Assembly: GCA_934254825.1 (NCBI GenBank) | Contig: CAKQMB010000003.1 | Span: forward strand, 124,001-188,000 | DNA: 64,000 nt | Origin: an uncultured Clostridia bacterium | GTDB lineage: Bacteria > Bacillota > Clostridia > Christensenellales > Borkfalkiaceae | Direction of reading: 5' to 3' | In this document: piece by piece, positions 9,042 through 17,197 of the stretch | Numbering within the stretch: position 1 is the stretch's first letter | Layout of the letters: each line of letters begins with the position of its first letter | Translations under genes and position numbers: made by a program | The notes under the pieces: generated by a model | What the model was told of the DNA's origin: nothing | Seen by the model: the letters and a program-made list of their open reading frames with translations, nothing else | The model's database searches: none

Positions 9042-9954
9042 ATACGAAATACGCAAAACCGAAAATACCGATCACGGGATAAATCTTTTCGACAAAATCG
9101 GAAAATCCGTATTCGGAAAACATAATAAAGACGAGCGAAATTGCTATTTTCTGCAAAACGCTCGTCTTTCCTTTCGTTAACGAAAATGCGGAATAAACCG
9201 AAGAAACAAGCGTCGTAAAAATCGAAATAAGCGTCACCGCGGAAGCAAAAACCGTAAGAACGGCATTTATGCAAACTACGCTTAAAAAAGGCATATCCGC
9301 TCTCTCGCCGATTACGCAACGAGAAATGCCGACCATACATACGATCAAAAAAAACGAAACGAGAAACGCGACGGATATCTTTTCTTTCAAAGACAGTTTT
9401 TTAGCGGAATCGGTTATCACCATCGACGAAAGAAGACAGTTTATCCCTACATACAACGCGGGATAGATTTTTCCTTTTTCGCTTACGGGGCTTAACCTAA
9501 CGCTTACGGGCTTTTTAAAAATCACCGAAAAAACTATAACGCACACTACGACGAGCGGCACCGAAAAAGAAGAAAAAATCTTTATCGAAGTCATACCTCT
9601 GCAACATATAATAATTGCCAAAATCACAGTTAAAATCGTAAATATTTTAATGTTTTTCATTTTCGGGAAAACGCTTGTAAAGAAAACGTTCAGCGCCGCC
9701 GTCATACACGAAGCGGTGATTATCCCTAAAAATGCGACAAGCGTTCTTATTATCCCGAAAGCAAAATTTTTCGGGGAAACGGAAAGAAAAAGTATGTATA
9801 CAAAGAAAAAAATCAACGCGCAATATATCCCCGACAAAGAAAGATCGTTGCCGAAAAAAACCTGTATTTCTTTCCCCGTTATAAACCCCGCGCCGATTAC
9901 GCTGCCGATTATCGTAAACGAAACGCCGAAAACATTAAAAAAAAGCTTCTTCAT
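8938..9954 (-). CDS. YkvI-like membrane protein (APC-superfamily permease)
   Basis: A 338-residue polytopic membrane protein with about ten hydrophobic segments. The N-terminal motif GSVIGAGFITGKEIQVFF (residues 17-34) is the hallmark of the YkvI family, which belongs to the amino acid/polyamine/cation permease superfamily; its substrate is not known. The last approximately 35 residues are hydrophilic and charged, and this tail is the part that overlaps the convergent ABC permease gene by 104 bp. No convincing Shine-Dalgarno sequence precedes the ATG. It lies 44 bp downstream of the helical-repeat protein gene and may be the last cistron of that minus-strand run. Confidence 0.72.
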   Translation of the reverse strand: MKKLFFNVFGVSFTIIGSVIGAGFITGKEIQVFFGNDLSLSGIYCALIFFFVYILFLSVSPKNFAFGIIRTLVAFLGIITASCMTAALNVFFTSVFPKMKNIKIFTILTVILAIIICCRGMTSIKIFSSFSVPLVVVCVIVFSVIFKKPVSVRLSPVSEKGKIYPALYVGINCLLSSMVITDSAKKLSLKEKISVAFLVSFFLIVCMVGISRCVIGERADMPFLSVVCINAVLTVFASAVTLISIFTTLVSSVYSAFSLTKGKTSVLQKIAISLVFIMFSEYGFSDFVEKIYPVIGIFGFAYFVFIALSLFFRKERREHTSPPREDTKSPLKPLRDRV

Positions 9955-9998
9955 ATTTTTAATCTATGAAAAAGCTTTTCGATTTAGTTTAAAAAAGA

Positions 9999-10772
9999 TT
10001 ATTTTTTATATTTTATATTACACTCGCCGCCGAGTTCTTCGATAGCGTTTTTAAGCTCTTTGAAGTCGTAGTACGAAAGTCCGTCTTTTCGTATGAGTTC
10101 TTCGAGAATCGGCAACGCTCTGTCGTCTCCGTATCTCGCGACGTAAGCGGCGTTTAAAGAAAGATTTTTTTCGTCGTTTTTAAGCTCATCGCATAAAATA
10201 TCGAAAATTTCGTCATCGGGGGACATTCTCGACATTATTTCTATAAAATTTCCTTTTCTCGAAGAGTTTTTGTTATCCGAATAAACTGAAATTATCTTCC
10301 CTTTGACTTTGTCTCCGTTATCTCTCAGAAGCTCGGTCAGCGATTCGGTAAGGCTTTCCCCCGCGCTTTCGTCCGCAATTATATCAAGAAATTTTTCGAG
10401 ATATTTTTCGGAAACGTCTTTTCCGAGCATGTTTACACAGTAAGTCGCGAGTTCGTCGCTTTGGCAAGTTGCGATGAGTTCGCAGAGCTTATCGGTAAGA
10501 CCGCCTCTCGCTTCTATCTCATCGCACAAAAAACTCGAAACGTCATTTCCGCTCTTTACGCTTTCTTTCAACGCGTCGATAAGTTCGTCGTCGCCGAAAG
10601 CCTTGAAAAACTCTTCCGGACTTTTTCCTCCGAGTTTATCGTTCGGTGTTTTTCCGAATTTTTCATATAATTCGGGTATGCGGTTTTCTATTTCCTCCTC
10701 GGTGATTTTACCGAGATTTTCAGCTAAGTATTTTTTGAAAAACGTTTCAAAAAGCCCGTCGATATCAATCAT
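9999..10772 (-). CDS. Hypothetical helical-repeat protein
   Basis: About 257 residues, acidic and predicted almost wholly alpha-helical, with repeated 30-40-residue units containing leucine/aspartate patterns such as PEEFFKAFGDDELIDAL. The C-terminal section (DDRALPILEELIRKDG) looks like a HEAT-type repeat. I place the start at ATG 10772 because it overlaps the end of the upstream TPR gene by 8 bp (ATGATTGA) and is preceded by GGAAAG; a longer frame upstream starts with an unlikely codon. No catalytic motif, signal peptide or membrane segment is seen. Function is unknown; coupling to the TPR protein suggests they act together. Confidence 0.7.
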   Translation of the reverse strand: MIDIDGLFETFFKKYLAENLGKITEEEIENRIPELYEKFGKTPNDKLGGKSPEEFFKAFGDDELIDALKESVKSGNDVSSFLCDEIEARGGLTDKLCELIATCQSDELATYCVNMLGKDVSEKYLEKFLDIIADESAGESLTESLTELLRDNGDKVKGKIISVYSDNKNSSRKGNFIEIMSRMSPDDEIFDILCDELKNDEKNLSLNAAYVARYGDDRALPILEELIRKDGLSYYDFKELKNAIEELGGECNIKYKK

Positions 10773-12462
10773 TTTTCTTTCCGCTCGCATAAGCCGTAAG
10801 CTTTGCGACATCCTCCTTTTTCGTATCGAAATATCTGTATACGGCAGCCATATCCGTATTGCGATTTATGCCCGAATAAATAAACATCGCACAGGCGATA
10901 ACTCTCGAATCGTTAAACCCGTCAAAGCCTCCGTTAAGCCTCATTGCCGCTTCGAGTTCGCTTGCACCGATAGCAAGTTTTTTGAAATCCTTGTCGAAAT
11001 AAACCGAAATTCTCCCCGCGGCTATGGCATAACCTTGTCTGAATGCGGACGGAACGTCTGCACCGAAAGTCGGAATAACGGCTTTGATTTTTTTGAATAT
11101 ATTAGAATAAACGATAGGCGTTTCTTCTTTGTCGCGTATTATTCCCGACTCGACAAACAACGTGTAAAGCCTTATTTTCACATCGTCGGAAATAGCCGGG
11201 TTGACAAGCTGCATTCTGAGTTTTTCGATAAGAGTCGTCTTCTTGTTTTTTACGGCATAAACAGCAATGGCGATCTGAGCCGTCCTGTTTTCGCAGTAAT
11301 AGCACCAATCCGATATTTCGGAAATATACTCGTCCGAGTATTCGTTTTTCTTTGCGACGCCGGTAAAAAGCTTTTTAACGGCTTCGAGACGACGGTCGAC
11401 TTCGGCTTTCTGTATTTCGAAAATCAAAGGCAAACGTTTCGGAACCGATTTATCGCCGTCGACCGCCCTTTCCGCAATTCTGAGGTAATAAAGCGCGACG
11501 GGGTTCATCGAATAAATATACGCTTTTTTAAGGCACGCAACGGCTTTTTCTCTTTCATGCAGATTATAAAACAACAATCCCCTCAAATAAGCGCAGTTCG
11601 TGTCCTCAGGAGCGACCCGCATTATTTTTTCCGAAACATCCAAAGCTTCTCTGAAATATCCGAAATCGCACAGTACAGCCATTTTTTTGTTGAGATAGTC
11701 GGGATCGTCGGAATCGACGTCGAGAAAAATATTAAAATACTTTTCCGTTTTTTCGGCGTCGCCTGTCTGCGCAAGACAGTTGAAAAGCAGATTGAAAGTG
11801 CCTATATCAGGATTATTCGAAGTATTTATGGCTTTTTCGAGAATTTCGACCGCTTCGTAATCTTTATCGAGACAAAACAGTCCGTATGCTTTTTCGTACA
11901 AAGCCTTAGCGTAATAATCGCTTTTTTCGGATACTTTATTCGCAAATTCTATTGCTGCGATATAATCTTCCGCCTTGTTTTTTTCAACGGCTTCGAAATA
12001 ATTCTCTTCGTCTTTTTCGGCGGCTTCGCTTTCGTTTGAAATTACTTTAAATCCGGGTTTATCGAAGTTCGAAACGGAGTCGACGTAATCGTCCAGAATA
12101 TCGTCGTAAACGCAAGCGCCCATATCCCCGAGTTCGAGTTGTTTATTGAAATAAAATCCCGCAAGTTCGGTATTGTCGAGGAAAAAGAAGTTCGCGCCGA
12201 GTCCGTTATAACCGTCTATCGCGTCCGATTTTCTGCATACGGAAAGAAATCTGAACCAGAAAATAATCGCATTTTCATATAACCCGAGTTCGGTATAAAT
12301 GTCGGCGATATGGCATAAAACTTCCGTATTTTTAGGTTCGGACGCGGACGTATACAGAAGAGACGAAAGCGCGCCGACGTAATCCCCGTCGTCGCAATGT
12401 CTGTTCGCCCTCTCGTATTTAGACTTTTCGTCTTTTTTGAATTTAAGAATTTTTTCCGACAT
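10765..12462 (-). CDS. TPR-repeat protein
   Basis: A 565-residue soluble protein built from tetratricopeptide repeats. Clear TPR patterns include YERANRHCDDGDYVGALSSL near the N-terminus, then IADIYTELGLYENAI, AIEFANKVSEKSDYY, and FYNLHEREKAVACLKKAY in the middle. The last 200 residues are helical but not obviously TPR. The start is supported by GGAG six bases before the ATG, and this start overlaps the end of hslO by 20 bp. It has no signal peptide. Such proteins are scaffolds; the partner is unknown, although tight linkage to hslO and the following helical-repeat gene is notable. Confidence 0.8.
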   Translation of the reverse strand: MSEKILKFKKDEKSKYERANRHCDDGDYVGALSSLLYTSASEPKNTEVLCHIADIYTELGLYENAIIFWFRFLSVCRKSDAIDGYNGLGANFFFLDNTELAGFYFNKQLELGDMGACVYDDILDDYVDSVSNFDKPGFKVISNESEAAEKDEENYFEAVEKNKAEDYIAAIEFANKVSEKSDYYAKALYEKAYGLFCLDKDYEAVEILEKAINTSNNPDIGTFNLLFNCLAQTGDAEKTEKYFNIFLDVDSDDPDYLNKKMAVLCDFGYFREALDVSEKIMRVAPEDTNCAYLRGLLFYNLHEREKAVACLKKAYIYSMNPVALYYLRIAERAVDGDKSVPKRLPLIFEIQKAEVDRRLEAVKKLFTGVAKKNEYSDEYISEISDWCYYCENRTAQIAIAVYAVKNKKTTLIEKLRMQLVNPAISDDVKIRLYTLFVESGIIRDKEETPIVYSNIFKKIKAVIPTFGADVPSAFRQGYAIAAGRISVYFDKDFKKLAIGASELEAAMRLNGGFDGFNDSRVIACAMFIYSGINRNTDMAAVYRYFDTKKEDVAKLTAYASGKKND

Positions 12463-13321
12463 CGTCCGCTCCGAAAAGTTTTTCCGCGTCGGCTTTACAA
12501 TAAACGTATTTTTTATCGCAAAACTCGCAGGAAACTTCGATTTTCCCTTCTTTATCGATAATGTCGTCTATCTCTTTTTTGCCGAGCGAGATAAGAATTT
12601 TATCGATGTATTCTCTGCTGCAATCGCATTTATAATTCGTTTCGTATTCCGTAAACTCACAGTCCGCAAAATACTTTTTTATTATTCCTTCCGCTCCGCC
12701 GTCGGCAATCATCTTGCTGACGGACGAAAATTCGCCTATGAGTTTTTCCGCCTTTCCGATCGCTTCCTCCGAACAATCGGGAAGCGGTTGCAAAATCACT
12801 CCGCCCGCGCCGAGGCATTTATCGCCCTTAACAAGAACTCCCACGGCAACGGCGGTAGGTTGTTGTTCGCTGTATGCGTAATATGCGGCGAAATCCTCGC
12901 CTATTTCTCCGCTTACAAGCCTGCACTTGCCCACATAAGGCTCTTTAAGCCCCAAATTCTTAACGACGGTGATAAAACCGTCTTTACCCACTCCACCGCC
13001 GACGTCGAGTTTTCCTTTGTCGTTAAGCGGCAAATCGGCTTCGGGATTTACGACGGATCCTTTTACGTTAAGTTTTCCGTCCGCGGCAACTACGATTTTT
13101 CCGCAAACGCCCTTTCCGTCTATGGTTATCGAAAGCTTTTCGTTCTCGTCTTTCAATCCGCTCGCCATAAATGCGGCGACGGTTAAAGTTCTGCCGAGAG
13201 CTGCCGCCGAAAGCGGCGAAAGGCGGTGATATTGTATTGCTTTTTCGACAATATCAGTCGTATCTAAAACGGACAGAGAAATCTGTCCGTCGTATATCAA
13301 TGTTTTGTAAATTTTACCCAT
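12443..13321 (-). CDS. hslO: Redox-regulated chaperone Hsp33
   Basis: A 292-residue Hsp33, the usual length. This holdase is activated by oxidation, when its zinc-bound cysteines form disulfides and the linker unfolds. The four zinc cysteines are visible as CDC (C232, C234) and CEFC (C265, C268), spaced by 30 residues as expected. The N-terminal domain has RLSPLSAAALGRTL (residues 33-46) and the conserved GG-containing segment near residue 108. No Shine-Dalgarno sequence is obvious before the ATG. It lies between a methyltransferase and a TPR protein in a minus-strand run, and it fits the oxygen-defence theme of an anaerobe that also carries rubrerythrin. Confidence 0.95.
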   Translation of the reverse strand: MGKIYKTLIYDGQISLSVLDTTDIVEKAIQYHRLSPLSAAALGRTLTVAAFMASGLKDENEKLSITIDGKGVCGKIVVAADGKLNVKGSVVNPEADLPLNDKGKLDVGGGVGKDGFITVVKNLGLKEPYVGKCRLVSGEIGEDFAAYYAYSEQQPTAVAVGVLVKGDKCLGAGGVILQPLPDCSEEAIGKAEKLIGEFSSVSKMIADGGAEGIIKKYFADCEFTEYETNYKCDCSREYIDKILISLGKKEIDDIIDKEGKIEVSCEFCDKKYVYCKADAEKLFGADDVGKNS

Positions 13322-13351
13322 TTCTATAAATCTGAACAGCTTGTATGAAGC

Positions 13352-14107
13352 TTATTTTTTGATCGCGACAAAATTCCACCGTTCGTCCGTATCGGTAAGT
13401 TCGCCTCGGGTTTTACCGAAAAGTTCGGCAATTTCGAACGAATTTTCCGCGAGAACATTTCTTATAAAATCAAGTTCGTGAACGTACTGAACATGAACTT
13501 CGTCCTTTCTTAAATACCTGTCGCCGTCTTTTATGAAAAACGTAAGGTTCATCGTGAGCTTGTCTCCGCTCGGCTCGTTGAACCAAAGATATGTAAGATA
13601 GTCGAGATCTTCGGCAAAAACATTGTCCGCGATCACGTTTTTGAGTTTATAAGCGGACGAAACGTCGAAAATAAGAATTCCGCCTTTCTTTAAGTTTTTG
13701 GAAATCGCCGAAACGGCTTTTTTCAGTTTCCTGCCGTCAAGATAGTTAAAACCGTCGTTTATTACCGTAACGATATCGAGCTTTTCGAAACTTACGAAAT
13801 TTACAAGGTTCTGCTTGCGGTATTCGATCGAAAGACCTTCTTCGGCGGATTTTTTCTGAGCTTCGACGAGCATTTCCTCGGAAATATCGCACCCGAAGAC
13901 ATCAAAACCGCCCGCTTTCAGCTTTCTCGTGAAAAAGCCGCTTCCGCATGCGAGATCGGCGCATTTTCTGCCTTTGGAATACCGTTTCGCAAGTTCAAGC
14001 ACTCTGTCTCCCCACTCTTCGTAGCCGTCTTCTTCGGCAAGCTTTTCGTAATAACGGGCAAGTGCCGAATATGCGTTTCCGACGCTTGTTTCGCCGATTT
14101 TAATCAT
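13352..14107 (-). CDS. Class I SAM-dependent methyltransferase
   Basis: A 251-residue methyltransferase with a Rossmann fold. Motif I is CADLACGSGFFTRKL near residue 53, followed by FGCDISEEML (motif II) and IVTVINDGFNYL (motif IV region). The pattern resembles the Methyltransf_25/11 group with a C-terminal beta sheet domain that commonly follows the SAM-binding half. The substrate cannot be read from sequence. Its ATG overlaps the stop of the upstream membrane protein gene (ATGA, 14104-14107), and hslO follows after 30 bp, so it is cotranscribed with both. Confidence 0.85.
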   Translation of the reverse strand: MIKIGETSVGNAYSALARYYEKLAEEDGYEEWGDRVLELAKRYSKGRKCADLACGSGFFTRKLKAGGFDVFGCDISEEMLVEAQKKSAEEGLSIEYRKQNLVNFVSFEKLDIVTVINDGFNYLDGRKLKKAVSAISKNLKKGGILIFDVSSAYKLKNVIADNVFAEDLDYLTYLWFNEPSGDKLTMNLTFFIKDGDRYLRKDEVHVQYVHELDFIRNVLAENSFEIAELFGKTRGELTDTDERWNFVAIKK

Positions 14108-15336
14108 TTTCGATCTTTATTTCCGTCTGCGGATTTATTGTCCGCGTCCTTTTCGGTCTTGACGTCGTCTTCTTTCATAAGATCGTCGATCGTTTCGGGC
14201 GCGTCGTCGTCATGCGCATGTTCTTCGGCGTATTTGTCGCTGTCTTTACGCATAGCCTCTTTTGTTTCTTCGAGTTTTTCGAGATCCTTTCTGCTGAAAG
14301 AAGTCGGCAATTCGTAAAGTTCCACGTCGTAATCGGTAACCGGTTTAATTTTGGAAGTAAGCTTTGTCTTTTCGATAATAAGCTCTTCTCCGTCGTTTTC
14401 GGTCGCATTGCGTTTGTAAATACCCCTGTTCTTCTTCGCTCCGGGAACTCTGTCGTTGATAAATTTATCGAACACCCAGTTGGAATAGTTTGTCCATATA
14501 AGCATAAAAATCGACAAGCCCCAAACCGCTATAAGCATGATAACAAGCGCCATCAGAAGCGGAACGCCGATAAACATAAGAAGGAACGGCACAACCGCGA
14601 GGAATGCGAAGAATATGTTCGTGGGAACAAGTGCGATCGTTAAAATAAAGGAGTTTCTGATAAGTTTCCCGAACGACAACTTGTACGTTACGCCGAGAGT
14701 TATCATATAAAGAACCATTACCGTTACGATTCCCATAATGAGATAAGTTACGATCTGAGCTACGATTAAAAGCCATTTAATGCCCGAAGCCGTATCGATA
14801 AGTATCTGCGCAAGATTTACCGAAATAACGGAGAAACCCATTATTACCGCGTAAAACAAAAGCGAAAAGAACACCACAAAGTAGTTTTGTTTAACGCCTT
14901 TCCAGAAATCGCTTCCTACGATAACGCCTTCCGCCCAGACCATGTTACGCATAACGTAAAACCCGCCGGACAACCCCACCGCGCCGATCGCTACGGCTAT
15001 AAGCACATATTTGAAAAATTCAATGCTCGTGTTAAGCGAAAGCGTTGCGGTAAGACCGAAAACCGAAGGATATGCGGGATATCCGATGCCCATATTCTGA
15101 GCGAAAGGATACTGCGATACAAGATACGCTTTGTACATATATGTGAACACACACAAAGCAACCAGGGGCAGAAGAAATAAAAGCGTAAGCAAATTAAGCT
15201 TGAAATGCTTGCCCGTATTCGTTTTGAAAACGTCCCATCCGAGTTGCCATCTGTTGGTCGGCAATGTGGATGCGGCGTATGTTTCCGAACGCTCGGGACC
15301 TTCGATCAATCTTGTAATAAAGCCTTTTTTAGCCAT
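14104..15336 (-). CDS. YesL-like (DUF624-type) multi-pass membrane protein
   Basis: About 410 residues with roughly six hydrophobic segments in the first 290 residues and a long, charged, cytoplasmic-type tail rich in Asp, Lys and Glu. The organisation (WDVFKTNTGKHFKLNLLTLL near the N-terminus, paired helices, GGFYVMRNMVWAEGV in the middle) resembles the YesL/DUF624 family, whose function is unknown. I moved the start to ATG 15336, preceded by AAGAGGT; the longer frame begins at a TTG within that ribosome binding site. It is the first gene of the minus-strand run that continues through the methyltransferase and hslO. Confidence 0.68.
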   Translation of the reverse strand: MAKKGFITRLIEGPERSETYAASTLPTNRWQLGWDVFKTNTGKHFKLNLLTLLFLLPLVALCVFTYMYKAYLVSQYPFAQNMGIGYPAYPSVFGLTATLSLNTSIEFFKYVLIAVAIGAVGLSGGFYVMRNMVWAEGVIVGSDFWKGVKQNYFVVFFSLLFYAVIMGFSVISVNLAQILIDTASGIKWLLIVAQIVTYLIMGIVTVMVLYMITLGVTYKLSFGKLIRNSFILTIALVPTNIFFAFLAVVPFLLMFIGVPLLMALVIMLIAVWGLSIFMLIWTNYSNWVFDKFINDRVPGAKKNRGIYKRNATENDGEELIIEKTKLTSKIKPVTDYDVELYELPTSFSRKDLEKLEETKEAMRKDSDKYAEEHAHDDDAPETIDDLMKEDDVKTEKDADNKSADGNKDRK

Positions 15337-15400
15337 TTTTACCTCTTTCAAACAAAGCTTTGCGCTTTGAATTTATACATTTTTTTGAAATACTCTATAT

Positions 15401-15429
15401 ATAATATACTAAATGGCGGAATTACACAA
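15401..15429 (-). promoter_or_regulatory. Probable promoter for the 15.3-10 kb minus-strand run
   Basis: Minus-strand TTGTGT (15424-15429) and TATTAT (15401-15406) are separated by 17 bp, about 65 bp before the YesL-like ATG. A plus-strand TATAAT (15400-15405) overlaps it and may serve dapA, but has no clear -35 box. Confidence 0.45.
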
Positions 15430-15480
15430 TCGTTTACGGCGAAATTGTCGAAAAAAAATTAGATTTCACAAAGAGGTAAT

Positions 15481-16374
15481 ATGAAAAAAAGTATTTTTAA
15501 AGGCGTTGCGACGGCGTTATACACTCCGTTTACGGACGGAAAAGTCGATTTATCGGCGTTTTCGGAGCTTATCGAACGGCAAATCTCGCAAAAAATCGAC
15601 GCTATCGTCGTTCTGGGTACTACGGGAGAAAGTCCGACGGTAAACGATCGGGAAAGAAGCGAAATAATAAAAACCGCCGTCAGGCAGGCAAAAAAACGCA
15701 TACCGGTCATCGTCGGTTGCGGTTCGAACAGCACAGCCCGATTTATCGAGCTTACGACCGAAGCAAAATCGCTCGGCGCGGACGCTTCCCTCGCCGTCAC
15801 CCCATATTATAACAAATGCAATGACGAAGGATTGTTTAGGCATTACGAGGCGGCGGACAAAGCTTGCGGTTTTCCGACGATCGTCTATAATGTTCCTTCA
15901 AGGACGGGGTTCAACGTTAAGCCCGAAGTTTACGAAAAACTTGCCGAGATTAACTCCGTTGTCGGAATAAAAGAAGCCTGCACGGATCTATCTCAGATAG
16001 AAAACGACTTTAAATCCGTGGGCGATATCCTGCCGATTTATTGCGGGTCGGACGAAATGAATTTTGAGTTTTTCAAACGCGGCGCAAGCGGAACGATATC
16101 TGTCGCATCAAACATAATTCCTTTAAAAATTCACGATTATTTCTATAATTTTGAAAGAAATTACAGAACAGAAAAAAACAACGACGACTATATTTTCGAA
16201 AGGCTTTCGAAGCTTCTTTTCATCGACGTAAATCCTATTCCCTTAAAGGCTCTCGTCAAAAAATATTTTAAAAAGGGGTACGAACCGAGACTTCCTCTTA
16301 CCGAGCTTTCCGAAAAAAAGAAACAAGAACTTTATAAAGAATTCGACAAACTGTTAAAGGAGACAGACAAGTGA
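15481..16374 (+). CDS. dapA: 4-hydroxy-tetrahydrodipicolinate synthase
   Basis: A 297-residue DHDPS that condenses pyruvate with aspartate semialdehyde, the first committed step of lysine and diaminopimelate synthesis. The Schiff-base lysine is K164 in VGIKEAC, the catalytic tyrosine is Y136 in VYNVPSRTGF, and the GTTGESPTV motif is at residues 46-54. AAAGAGG stands ahead of the ATG. It overlaps dapB by 4 bp (GTGA), so the two are translationally coupled. No lysine riboswitch is visible in the short leader. Confidence 0.97.
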   Translation: MKKSIFKGVATALYTPFTDGKVDLSAFSELIERQISQKIDAIVVLGTTGESPTVNDRERSEIIKTAVRQAKKRIPVIVGCGSNSTARFIELTTEAKSLGADASLAVTPYYNKCNDEGLFRHYEAADKACGFPTIVYNVPSRTGFNVKPEVYEKLAEINSVVGIKEACTDLSQIENDFKSVGDILPIYCGSDEMNFEFFKRGASGTISVASNIIPLKIHDYFYNFERNYRTEKNNDDYIFERLSKLLFIDVNPIPLKALVKKYFKKGYEPRLPLTELSEKKKQELYKEFDKLLKETDK

Positions 16375-17114
16375 AAAATATCATAATAAGCGGTATATGC
16401 GGTAAAATGGGAAAATACGTTTACAAATCCGCAAAAGAACAAAATCTGAACGTCGTATGCGGCGTGGATAAAACAACGGACGACGAAATAATTTGCCCGG
16501 TTTATTCTTCGTTCGATCCGATCGGGCAAAATACCGACGTCGTTATAGATTTCTCTTCTCCGTCAAATCTTGTCGGACTTCTCGATTTTTGCGTCAAAGC
16601 AAAAACTCCGCTCGTTATCTGCACAACAGGATATTCCCCCGAAGAAGAAAAAGAAATTTCAAAAGCGGCGGAAATCATTCCGATTTTAAAAATGTCCAAC
16701 ACGGCGCTCGGCGTTTCGCTTTTCATAAAAACCGTTACCGAAATTGCCGAAAAACTCCCCGATTACGATATAGAAATACTTGAAACGCATCATAACGAAA
16801 AAAAAGACTCGCCGTCGGGTACCGCAAAAAAAATTATCGACTCTTTACTTAAAGTAAGGCAAAACGCCGATATCGTTTACGGAAGAAAAGGCTTCGGCGT
16901 TCGTCGTGGCGGCGAAATAGGAGTTCATTCGGTGCGCGGAGGATCCGTAACGGGCGAACATACGATTTTTTTCTTCGGTAAAAACGATTACATTTCCATA
17001 ACTCACACTGCTCTCGATAAAAAACTATTCTCCGACGGAGCGATCGAAGCTGCCCGATTTATTACAAAAAAACCAAAAGGTCTCTACAATGAAACCGATA
17101 TATTCGGATTTTAA
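16371..17114 (+). CDS. dapB: 4-hydroxy-tetrahydrodipicolinate reductase
   Basis: A 247-residue DHDPR catalysing the NAD(P)H-dependent second step of the pathway started by DapA. The nucleotide-binding stretch is GICGKMGKYV (residues 8-17), and the catalytic signature ETHHNEKKDSPSGTA contains H140-H141 and the following lysines. The start codon is GTG, sharing bases with the dapA TGA stop; AGGAGA precedes it inside dapA. The next promoter (the LexA-flanked one) begins only about 30 bp after the stop, and no strong terminator separates them. Confidence 0.96.
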   Translation: MKNIIISGICGKMGKYVYKSAKEQNLNVVCGVDKTTDDEIICPVYSSFDPIGQNTDVVIDFSSPSNLVGLLDFCVKAKTPLVICTTGYSPEEEKEISKAAEIIPILKMSNTALGVSLFIKTVTEIAEKLPDYDIEILETHHNEKKDSPSGTAKKIIDSLLKVRQNADIVYGRKGFGVRRGGEIGVHSVRGGSVTGEHTIFFFGKNDYISITHTALDKKLFSDGAIEAARFITKKPKGLYNETDIFGF

Positions 17115-17131
17115 ATTTTTGTTATAAAACA

Positions 17132-17145
17132 CGAACATATGTTTG
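17132..17145. promoter_or_regulatory. LexA (SOS) box 1
   Basis: CGAACATATGTTTG matches the Firmicute LexA/DinR consensus CGAACRNRYGTTYG at every specified position. It overlaps the first bases of the -35 hexamer, so bound LexA would occlude RNA polymerase. Confidence 0.88.
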
Positions 17146-17171
17146 ACATTGCCTTTCGGATGTGCTATAAT
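17143..17171 (+). promoter_or_regulatory. Consensus sigma-A promoter of the radical-SAM/DUF4130 operon
   Basis: A perfect TTGACA (17143-17148) and a perfect TATAAT (17166-17171) with 17-bp spacing. Such a strong unmodified promoter would need tight repression; it is flanked by two LexA boxes. Transcription should begin near 17178, about 20 bp before the ATG. Confidence 0.9.
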
Positions 17172-17180
17172 AAAGAAAAA

Positions 17181-17194
17181 CGAACAAATGTTTG
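17181..17194. promoter_or_regulatory. LexA (SOS) box 2
   Basis: CGAACAAATGTTTG also matches CGAACRNRYGTTYG at every specified position. It covers the early transcribed region, immediately before the start codon at 17198. Its centre lies 49 bp from that of box 1, nearly five helical turns, allowing two LexA dimers on a similar DNA face. Confidence 0.88.
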
Positions 17195-17197
17195 CAT

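Noticed and set aside
10474..12039. A long open frame (over 500 codons) on the plus strand opposite the TPR gene
   Set aside because: It is antisense to a gene with clear TPR repeats, has no ribosome binding site and its translation shows no domain. Low use of certain codons in this genome leaves the opposite strand free of stops; similar shadows occur opposite valS (4731-6044), parC (38812-40134) and the 941-residue lipoprotein repeats (60357-60686).
15352..15480. Lysine riboswitch ahead of dapA
   Set aside because: The leader is too short for an L box of roughly 170 nt and no conserved core was recognised.
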